Below are positions 1-5,827 of a stretch of DNA of 64,000 bases, one piece after another. Position 1 is the stretch's first letter. The number at the start of each line of letters is the position of its first letter. A program made the position numbers and the translations under genes. The notes below the pieces were generated by a model that was not told where the DNA came from, searched no databases, and saw nothing but the letters and a program-made list of their open reading frames with translations. This DNA is from Streptomyces specialis (lineage in GTDB: Bacteria; Actinomycetota; Actinomycetes; Streptomycetales; Streptomycetaceae). The stretch is taken from positions 580,754 to 644,753 of the forward strand of contig NZ_LN929897.1 in assembly GCF_001493375.1 (NCBI RefSeq), given 5' to 3'.

Positions 1-128
1 GCGCCCTCAGCGAAGGCGGTGCGGCGGCGCGGCACCTCGGGCGGGGCGGCGGGAGCCGGCCGGGCGGGCGCCGGTGGCACCGCCGGGGCGGGCGGTGAAG
101 CGGGCGGTGCGCTCGGCGGGTGAGTCAC
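1..128 (-). CDS. Partial hypothetical protein, Pro/Ala-rich N-terminus
   Basis: The start of an unidentified gene that runs off the left edge of the window. A GTG at 128-126 is preceded on its own strand by a purine-rich GAGGGGGAGGG, a plausible ribosome binding site. The 42 visible codons are open and encode a tail of Pro and Ala (repeated PPAPA-type segments) ending in a basic RRR stretch. Such tails are common on actinobacterial membrane or regulatory proteins, but no domain is visible and no function can be assigned. It would be transcribed divergently from the acetyltransferase at 314. Very GC-rich DNA gives spurious open frames, so confidence is modest. Confidence 0.4.
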   Translation of the reverse strand, partial: MTHPPSAPPASPPAPAVPPAPARPAPAAPPEVPRRRTAFAEG

Positions 129-313
129 GTACGGGCCCTCCCCCTCACGATTCCGGCACGGGCCACGGCCAGCAGTATGCCGCCCGGCCGGAGCGGGGAC
201 ACAGCCCTTGCGGAGATCTTGTCGTGATCGCGATGTGCGGGGCGTCCCCGCCCCACCCCCGCGAACACGCGGCCGGGGGCCCGGCGGTTCCCGGCACACG
301 GCAGGATCGTCCT

Positions 314-886
314 ATGACCAGTCAGCCCGATTTCGCGCTGCCCACCACCGTCCGGCTCTCCGGGCACGGCGTCGTTCTGCGGCAGTGGCTGCCGGAGGAT
401 CTGGACACCATGGCGGGCCTCTTCGACGACCCCGAGGTCGCCCGGTGGACACCGCTGCGCTCACCGTTCGACGAGGACGCCGCCCGCGAGTACCTGAGCA
501 ACGCGCTGGCCCGCGCCGCGGCCGGTACCCGCATCCAACTCGCCATCACCACCGACGGGTTGACGCCCCTGGGCGAGGTGGTGCTGCTGCCGGGCGACGA
601 CGGCCGGCGCGAGGTGGAACTCGGCTACTCCGTCGGCCGCCCGTACCGCCGCCGGGGGCTGGCGCGGCGGGCGCTGACGGTCCTCACCGACTTCACCCAC
701 CGGGAGCTGGCACCCGCCCGCGTGGTGCTGCGGATCGACCGGGACAACGCGGCGAGCAACGCCGTGGCGCGGGCCACCGGCTACCGGCTCACCGACGACG
801 AGCCGCTGCTGAGGGAGGGCGCGGACCACCGGTTCACGCTCCTGACGTGGGAGCACGCGCCGGAGCCCGCCCCCGGCCCGCGCTGA
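314..886 (+). CDS. GNAT family N-acetyltransferase (RimJ/RimL type)
   Basis: A 190-residue GCN5-related acetyltransferase that would move an acetyl group from acetyl-CoA to an amine; the substrate is unknown. The N-terminal half has the RimJ/RimL pattern (VVLRQWLPEDLDTMAGLF at about residues 20-37). The acetyl-CoA loop is visible as GYSVGRPYRRRGLARRAL near residues 105-122, followed by the usual VVLRIDRDNAASNAVARATGY segment in two parts. The longer upstream reading frame from 74 has no family similarity, so I chose the ATG at 314. CAGGAT lies 6 nt before that ATG, so the transcript may be leaderless. No operon partner is visible; the DNA just downstream looks like assembly debris. Confidence 0.85.
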   Translation: MTSQPDFALPTTVRLSGHGVVLRQWLPEDLDTMAGLFDDPEVARWTPLRSPFDEDAAREYLSNALARAAAGTRIQLAITTDGLTPLGEVVLLPGDDGRREVELGYSVGRPYRRRGLARRALTVLTDFTHRELAPARVVLRIDRDNAASNAVARATGYRLTDDEPLLREGADHRFTLLTWEHAPEPAPGPR

Positions 887-929
887 CCCGCGCCTCCGCG
901 CTACCCCTGGCTCTTCCACCCCTCCCCTG

Positions 930-1075
930 CCGCCGAAGGCCCGGGCCGCGGCCGGGGGGGGGCTGGCGCGGCGGCGCCCGCGGCCGCCGTGACCCGCGGG
1001 GGGGGCCGTATCGGCGGCACGAAGGCGCCGACGACGCGCTGGCCAGGGGCGATGGCAGATCCGCCGGACCGCCGC
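930..1075 (+). repeat. Degenerate copy of the HNH gene 3' end; probable assembly debris
   Basis: This stretch is an imperfect direct copy of about 3325-3463, the last 45 or so codons of the HNH gene plus the bases after its stop. Segments such as GCCGACGACGCGCTGGCCAG and GATGGCAGATCCGCC are identical in both. The differences are mostly T or A in the HNH gene replaced by G here, inside runs of up to ten G, the signature of low-quality two-colour reads rather than of gene decay. The copy stops matching just after the HNH stop codon. The rest of the gap between 887 and 1201 shows no gene. I read it as the noisy end of a contig. Confidence 0.6.
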
Positions 1076-1201
1076 GGTAAATCTTCCGCCGCGGGGGGCG
1101 TGAGCTGCGTCGCTTTCCCGTCGCGAGGAGGGGTGCGGTGTCGTTGACTGGGTAGGAGCATTCTCTGCACAGCCCGCCGCCGTCAGCGAACGGAGTTCCC
1201 C

Positions 1202-1477
1202 GTGGCCGGAGCCGCCCGGACCATCGACGATCCGGAGACCCACCTCGCACCCGAGCCGACCGAGCCGGCCCGGATACCGCTCCGGAGGGTGCCCAACCCG
1301 GACGGGCCCGCCCTGACCCGCATGCCGGAGGCTTCCCGGGGCCGCGAGATGCCGCTGACCAGCGAGCCGCCGCTGGGCGACCTCACGCCCCTCACCGCCG
1401 AGCAGCCGCTGGCCGTCCAGCCGCCCCTCACCGCGGAGTCCAACGGCCGCGGCGGCGCGGAGGCCGGCGAGGTCTGA
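1202..1477 (+). CDS. Hypothetical small protein upstream of malQ
   Basis: A 91-residue open frame starting at a GTG with CGGAG about 7 nt upstream. Its stop overlaps the malQ start (TGATG), which suggests translational coupling. The product has no cysteine or membrane segment and is rich in Pro, Glu, Leu and Arg. It contains a loose internal repeat: PLTSEPPLGDLTPL, then TAEQPLAVQPPLTAE. I do not recognise it. The coupling and sensible codon use favour a real gene, but it lies in the compromised first 5 kb, just after a degenerate copy of the HNH gene, so its 5' surroundings may be wrong. Confidence 0.5.
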   Translation: MAGAARTIDDPETHLAPEPTEPARIPLRRVPNPDGPALTRMPEASRGREMPLTSEPPLGDLTPLTAEQPLAVQPPLTAESNGRGGAEAGEV

Positions 1478-1564
1478 TGGACCGGCTGGCGCGCCTCGCC
1501 GCGACGCATGGCGTCGCCACCGCGTACGAACCGGCGCCCGGCCGCCGGGTCGAGGTCCCCCCGG
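1477..1564 (+). CDS. malQ: 4-alpha-glucanotransferase MalQ, N-terminal fragment (gene split)
   Basis: The first 29 or so codons of malQ. The peptide MDRLARLAATHGVATAYEP is the typical start of Streptomyces amylomaltases of family GH77. The ATG overlaps the stop of the preceding small gene. Right after the codons for Val-Pro-Pro-Ala, the sequence turns into a degraded Illumina Nextera adapter at 1565, so the break is a library artefact and not a mutation. The rest of the protein resumes at about 3729. By comparison with the usual length of about 700 residues, roughly 80-100 codons are missing between the two pieces. Confidence 0.75.
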
Positions 1565-1735
1565 CCCTTATACCCATGAGACGATGCCGGCGAAGGGGGT
1601 GGAGGGAGTACAGGGGGGGGCCGCGGCCACATAAAAGACAAGAGAAGAGCAGCCGCGCATGCGAGCAGACAACAGACAATGACAAGGCGCGGGGTGGGGG
1701 GGGGGGGGGCCGCCCCCGCCCGGCCCGCCCGCCGC
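1565..1735. other. Nextera adapter read-through and low-quality tail (contaminant)
   Basis: Positions 1565-1593 match the reverse complement of the Nextera read-1 transposase adapter (CTCTTATACACATCTGACGC and onward) at 23 of 29 positions. The mismatches are mostly changes to C or G. About eight index-like bases follow, then a poor match to the P5 flow-cell sequence ending in AAAA. After that comes an A-rich low-complexity stretch unlike anything else in the window, and a run of 13 G at about 1697-1709. This order (insert, adapter, index, flow-cell oligo, noise) is what a read through a short insert looks like. It is not biological sequence. Confidence 0.85.
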
Positions 1736-2596
1736 CGGGACGGGCCGAGGCGCGCCGTTCGCCTCCGTCTGGGTGATGCCCGCGCCGTCCAGGGCCCGCT
1801 TGATCCGCCAGCGCAGCTCACGCTCCACCACCGGCGCCTTGCCCGGCTGGGTCTTGGCGATCACCCGCAGCACGAGCTGCTCACCGGCCACCGACTCGAC
1901 GCCCAGCACCTCCACCGGCTCCCACAGCAGCTCGTCCCAGGGCTCCGTCCCCGACAGGTCGTCGCCGACCACCGCGATCAGCTTGCGGATCCGGTCGAGG
2001 TCGGCGTCCGCCTCCACGGTGACGTCCACCGCGGCGGTGGCCCAGCCCTGGCTGAGGTTGCCCACACGCTTGATCTCGCCGTTGCGCACGTACCAGGTCT
2101 CGCCGGTGTCGCCGCGCAGCGTCGTGACCCGCAGCCCGATCTCCAGCACCGTGCCGCTGGCCTCGCCGACGTCGATCGTGTCCCCGACGCCGTACTGGTC
2201 CTCCAGCAGCATGAACAGGCCGCTCAGCACGTCCGCCACCAGGCTGCGCGCCCCGAAGCCGATGGCCACGCCCGCGATACCGGCGCTGGCCATCAGCGGG
2301 CCGAGCTGCACCCCCAGTTCGTCCATCACCATCAGGGCCGCCGTGCCGAGGATCAGCACCGAGGCCGTGCTGCGCAGCACCGACCCGATGGTCTCGGAAC
2401 GCTGCCTGCGCCGCTCGGGGTTGACCAGCAGCCCGCCGAGGGCGGCCGAGCGCCGCTTGGCGCTGTCCTCGCGGTTCAGCCGCCCGATGAGCCGGGTGAT
2501 GGCCCTGCGCACGACGAAACGCACCGTGAACGCGACGGCCACGATCAGCAGGATGCGCAGCCCGGACGCCAGCCAGGTCTCCCAGTTGTCTCCCAT
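1736..2596 (-). CDS. MscS family mechanosensitive ion channel, 3' end lost
   Basis: A small-conductance mechanosensitive channel that would open under membrane tension to release solutes during hypo-osmotic shock. About 287 recognisable codons remain. Transmembrane segments lie near residues 8-25 and 70-95. The pore-helix and vestibule hallmark GFGARSLVADVLSGLF is at about 118-133, followed by the beta domain (GDTIDVGEASGTVLEIGLR) and the C-terminal alpha/beta domain. I chose the ATG at 2596 (protein starts MGDNWETWL), with AAGGGA 5 nt upstream. The reading frame formally continues to 1568, but beyond codon 287 it crosses poly-G and adapter sequence, so the true C-terminus is missing. It is divergent from the HNH gene. 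Confidence 0.85.
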
Positions 2597-2734
2597 GCGG
2601 TCCCTTTTCCGTCCTCTCCCGCTTCCCGGGCGCACCGGTCACCGGCCGGCGATCACCGGTCCACGGTAGTCAGGGTGGCGGGCCGGCGCCCGTTCCGCGA
2701 GAGCGCCCCCGACGCGCCCCCGGCCCGCACCGCC

Positions 2735-2832
2735 CGCAACCGACCGGCCACGGAAGGGAGGTGGGAAAAGCGGGAGACAAGGGAGCCCTGTGGTGAACGA
2801 CACAATCAGCACATTTCGCGATCGTGGTGGCG
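2735..2832. repeat. Left arm of a perfect 98-bp inverted repeat around the HNH gene
   Basis: These 98 bases recur exactly, inverted, at 3484-3581. Identity stops sharply at both ends (CGCAAC at the outer edge, GGTGGCG at the inner edge). This arm lies in the mscS-HNH intergenic region, between the divergent starts. Apart from the arm, the 318-bp gap between 2597 and 2914 shows no gene. A perfect arm pair next to poly-C and adapter sequence points to a fold-back or chimeric read; a biological hairpin cannot be excluded from sequence alone. Confidence 0.9.
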
Positions 2833-2914
2833 CGGGCGGTGGTGCGCGGGACACACTGAGGGAGATCGTCCCGGCGCGAGCCACGTGCCGCCGACGGAAA
2901 CGGAGGGCGTTTTC

Positions 2915-3451
2915 GTGCCACACGTCTTGGTCCTCAACGCGTCGTTCGAGCCGCTTGGGGTCGTGCCGGTCCGGCGCGCTCTGATTCTGCTGCTCAACGA
3001 CAAGGCCGTGAGTCTGGAGGACTCCGGCTCCCTCATGCGCAGCGCCACCGACGCGATACCCGCCCCGAGCGTCGTCCGCCTCAAGAGGTTCGTGCGTGTC
3101 CCCTACCGCACCGCCGTGCCGCTCACCCGCCGGGCGCTCTTCGCCCGCGACGGGGGCCGGTGCGCCTACTGCGGCGGCGTCGCCACCAGCGTCGACCACG
3201 TCATCCCCCGCAGCCGCGGCGGCCAGCACGCCTGGGACAACGTCGTCGCCGCCTGCCGGAGCTGCAACCACATCAAGGCCGACCGGCATGTCGCCGAGCT
3301 GGGCTGGCGGCTCCGACATACGCCCGGGCCGCCGACCGGTCTGGCCTGGCGCATCATCGGCACCGGCCACCGTGACCCGCGGTGGCTGCCGTATCTGCGG
3401 CCCTACGGCGCCGACGACGCGCTGGCCAGGATCGATGGCAGATCCGCCTGA
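2915..3451 (+). CDS. HNH endonuclease
   Basis: A 178-residue HNH nuclease of the type found once in most Streptomyces chromosomes. The HNH fold is complete: a zinc-binding CAYCGG near residue 86, the catalytic SVDHVIPRSRGG near 96-107, DNVVAACRSCNHIKADR near 111-127 with the second Cys pair, and a conserved tail GTGHRDPRWLPYLRPYGADD. The GTG at 2915 has GGAGGG about 8 nt upstream and gives the family's usual start VPHVLVLNASFEPLG. Metal-dependent DNA cleavage is known for the fold; the biological role of this subgroup is not established. It is flanked by the 98-bp inverted repeat, and a degraded copy of its 3' end lies at 930-1075. Confidence 0.9.
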   Translation: MPHVLVLNASFEPLGVVPVRRALILLLNDKAVSLEDSGSLMRSATDAIPAPSVVRLKRFVRVPYRTAVPLTRRALFARDGGRCAYCGGVATSVDHVIPRSRGGQHAWDNVVAACRSCNHIKADRHVAELGWRLRHTPGPPTGLAWRIIGTGHRDPRWLPYLRPYGADDALARIDGRSA

Positions 3452-3483
3452 CCGCCGCCGCCCCGCCCCCGCAGTTCCGCCGC

Positions 3484-3581
3484 CGCCACCACGATCGCGA
3501 AATGTGCTGATTGTGTCGTTCACCACAGGGCTCCCTTGTCTCCCGCTTTTCCCACCTCCCTTCCGTGGCCGGTCGGTTGCG
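3484..3581. repeat. Right arm of the 98-bp inverted repeat
   Basis: Exact reverse complement of 2735-2832. It begins 32 bases after the HNH stop and runs directly into a poly-C tract. Because the other arm is the natural promoter region of mscS and HNH, this arm is the likelier artefact: a read that folded back at a contig end would produce it. Confidence 0.9.
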
Positions 3582-3728
3582 CAGTCCCCCCCCCTCCCCC
3601 TCCCCCGCCTCCCCCATATGGTCATCCCCCCCCCGCCCGCCCCCCCCCCCCCCCCCCCCCCCCCCGCCCCCCCCCCGGCGGCCCCCGCCCCCCCCCCCGC
3701 CCCCGCGCCCGGCCCCCCCCGCGCCCCC
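3582..3728. other. Low-complexity poly-C tract at a contig join (unreliable sequence)
   Basis: About 145 bases made almost only of C with scattered G, T and A, including a run of about 26 C around 3640-3665. No gene in this GC-rich chromosome looks like this. Read from the other strand it is poly-G, the no-signal output of two-colour Illumina chemistry. It separates the HNH inverted repeat from the resumed malQ coding sequence, so I take it as the noisy leftward end of the contig carrying the malQ 3' part. Confidence 0.8.
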
Positions 3729-5498
3729 CCGGGCGAGCCGCTCCCACCGGGCTGCCACACCCTGCGCGCCGAGGCCCCCGACGGCCGCACCGCCCGCGCC
3801 ACGCTCGTCGTCGCCCCCGCCCGGCTGCCGGAGCTCCCGGGCCGCACCGCCGGGCTCCTGGTCCAGCTCTACTCGGTGCTCTCCGACCGTTCCTGGGGCA
3901 TGGGCGACCTGGTGGACCTCGCCGACCTCGCGAGCTGGGCCGGCCACACCCTCGGCGCCGGGTTCGTCCAGGTCAACCCGCTGCACGCGGCCGTCCCCGG
4001 CGCGTCGGGCGAGGCCACCGACCCCTCCCCGTACCGCCCGGGCACCCGCCGCTTCGCCGACCCCGTCTACCTGCGGGTCGAGGACATCCCCGAGTACGCC
4101 TACCTCGACGCCGACTCCAGGCGGCGCACCGACCAGATCCTGGCCCGCGCCGCCGCGCTGCGCGCCGCCGTGCTCGGCAAGGGCGCGCCCATCGACCGCG
4201 ACGCCGTGTGGACGCTGAAGCTGGAGGCGCTGGAGATCGTCCGCCGCGTCCCGCTCAGCCCCGGCCGCGCCGCCTCGTACTGGGCCTACCTCGCCGGCCA
4301 GGGCCAGGCCCTGGAGGACCACGCCACCTGGTGCGCCCTGGCCGAGCTGTACGGACCCGACTGGCGCGGCTGGCCCGCCGGGCTGCGCGACCCGCGCTCG
4401 GCCGCGACCGCCCGGGCCCGGGGCGACCACCTGGAGCGCATCGACTTCCACAGTTGGCTGGCCTGGCTCACCGACGTCCAGCTCGCCCGCGCCCAGCGGA
4501 CCGCGGAGCTGGCCGGGATGCCGATCGGACTCGTCCACGACCTGGCCGTGGGCGTCCACCCGCACGGCTCGGACGCCTGGTCCCAGCAGGACGTGCTGGC
4601 CACCGGCATGTCCGTGGGCGCGCCCCCGGACGCGTTCAACGACCGGGGCCAGGACTGGGGCCTGCCGCCCTGGCGCCCGGACGCGCTGGCCGCGCGCGGC
4701 TACGCCCCCTACCGGGAGCTGGTCGCCGCCCTGACCCGGCACGCGGGCGCCCTGCGCATCGACCACGTGATGGGCCAGTACCGGCTGTGGTGGATCCCCG
4801 AGGGCGCCGCGCCGCACGAGGGGACCTACGTCGCGTACGACGCCGACGCCATGCTCGGCGTGCTGGCGCTGGAGGCGCACCGCTCGGGCGTCGCCGTCAT
4901 CGGCGAGGACCTGGGCACGGTCGAGCCCGGGGTCCGCGCCGACCTGGCCGGGCGCGGCGTGCTGGGCACGTCGGTGCTGTGGTTCGAGCGGCACTGGGAG
5001 CGGCGGAAGCAGCCGCCGCTGCGCCCGGAGGAGTGGCGCGCGGCCTGCCTGGCGACGGTCACCACGCACGACCTGCCGCCCACCGCGACCCGGCTGGACG
5101 GCTCGTACATCCGCCTCAAGGAGCGGCTGGGCCTCCAGGACGACGCGGCGGAGGCACTGCGCTCGCTGATGGCGGAGAACGCCGAGTGGCTGGACACCTT
5201 CGCCCGCCTGGGACTGCTGCCGCGCGGCGCTCCCGAGGAGCAGCGGATCGCCGCCGCCTACCGGTTCCTGGCCCGCACCCCGGCCGCCATGGTCGGGATC
5301 TGGCTGCCGGACGCGATCGGGGACCGCCGCCCGCAGAACCTGCCGGGCACCTGGCGCGAGTACCCGAACTGGCGGCTGCCCGTCGCGGACGGCACCGGCC
5401 GGCCGGTGACCCTGGAGGAGCTGACCGGCTCCGCCCGGGTCGCGGCCCTGGTGAGAGCGGTGCGGGAGGAGCTGGCCCGGCCTGCGGCGGGCCCGTGA
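3729..5498 (+). CDS. malQ: 4-alpha-glucanotransferase MalQ, main C-terminal part
   Basis: About 589 residues of a GH77 amylomaltase, which transfers alpha-1,4-glucan segments in maltodextrin and glycogen metabolism in the cytoplasm. The catalytic barrel is intact. SDRSWGMGDLVDLADLA lies near fragment residue 53. The nucleophile Asp is in ALRIDHVMG near 343, the acid/base Glu in GEDLGT near 391, and the third carboxylate in TTHDLPPTATR near 446. The N-terminal piece is at 1477. Since adapter and poly-C lie between the pieces and no catalytic residue is lost, the gene is presumably intact in the organism. The coordinate 3729 marks only where plausible coding sequence resumes. Confidence 0.85.
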   Translation, partial: PGEPLPPGCHTLRAEAPDGRTARATLVVAPARLPELPGRTAGLLVQLYSVLSDRSWGMGDLVDLADLASWAGHTLGAGFVQVNPLHAAVPGASGEATDPSPYRPGTRRFADPVYLRVEDIPEYAYLDADSRRRTDQILARAAALRAAVLGKGAPIDRDAVWTLKLEALEIVRRVPLSPGRAASYWAYLAGQGQALEDHATWCALAELYGPDWRGWPAGLRDPRSAATARARGDHLERIDFHSWLAWLTDVQLARAQRTAELAGMPIGLVHDLAVGVHPHGSDAWSQQDVLATGMSVGAPPDAFNDRGQDWGLPPWRPDALAARGYAPYRELVAALTRHAGALRIDHVMGQYRLWWIPEGAAPHEGTYVAYDADAMLGVLALEAHRSGVAVIGEDLGTVEPGVRADLAGRGVLGTSVLWFERHWERRKQPPLRPEEWRAACLATVTTHDLPPTATRLDGSYIRLKERLGLQDDAAEALRSLMAENAEWLDTFARLGLLPRGAPEEQRIAAAYRFLARTPAAMVGIWLPDAIGDRRPQNLPGTWREYPNWRLPVADGTGRPVTLEELTGSARVAALVRAVREELARPAAGP

Positions 5499-5524
5499 AC
5501 GGACGGCCGGAGGCGTTGGCTACT

Positions 5525-5755
5525 GTGGTGTCCGTGGTCAACATGAACAAGAAGCGCGCCGTCGCGGTCTCCCTCGGCACGGTGCTGCTGACGCTGATGA
5601 CATCACCGGTGGCCCACGCGCTGAACCGGGACGACGGCGACGACCCGGGCAGCGGCCTGAGCGTGGCCGAGACGCTCGGCCTCTTCGTGGTGACCCCCAT
5701 CGCGCTCTTCGCCCTGATCGCCGGCCTGGTGGTCCTGAGCGACCGCAAGCGCTGA
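5525..5755 (+). CDS. Small secreted or membrane protein
   Basis: A 76-residue protein (70 from the internal ATG at 5543) of a small conserved Streptomyces type. After a KKR motif comes a hydrophobic segment ending in a possible signal-peptidase site (SPVAHA-LN), then a charged NRDDGDDPGSGL linker. A second hydrophobic segment (LGLFVVTPIALFALIAGLVVL) is followed by a basic SDRKR end. The likely topology is one or two membrane passes with an outside acidic loop. GGAGG ends 11 nt before the GTG at 5525, so I chose that start; GTG 5534 and ATG 5543 are alternatives. It sits 26 bp after malQ and before a strong terminator. Function unknown. Confidence 0.65.
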   Translation: MVSVVNMNKKRAVAVSLGTVLLTLMTSPVAHALNRDDGDDPGSGLSVAETLGLFVVTPIALFALIAGLVVLSDRKR

Positions 5756-5761
5756 CGCGTC

Positions 5762-5821
5762 CGGCGCCACGGGGGCCGGTGACCCGGGCCGCGCCCGCGT
5801 CACCGGCCCCCGTGGGCGCCG
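5762..5821. terminator. Bidirectional terminator between convergent genes
   Basis: A 22-bp stem (CGGCGCCACGGGGGCCGGTG and two more bases) pairs with GTCACCGGCCCCCGTGGGCGCCG with a single bulged G and a 15-base GC loop. It fills the gap between the small membrane gene and pepN, which converge here. Confidence 0.8.
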
Positions 5822-5827
5822 CGACGG

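Noticed and set aside
2735..3581. Terminal inverted repeats of an insertion sequence
   Set aside because: The core encodes only the HNH gene with its normal conserved sequence, there are no target-site duplications, and one arm is the native promoter region.
1477..5498. malQ interrupted by a mobile element carrying mscS and an HNH nuclease
   Set aside because: mscS and this HNH gene are ordinary Streptomyces core genes, and both joints contain adapter or poly-C noise rather than element ends.
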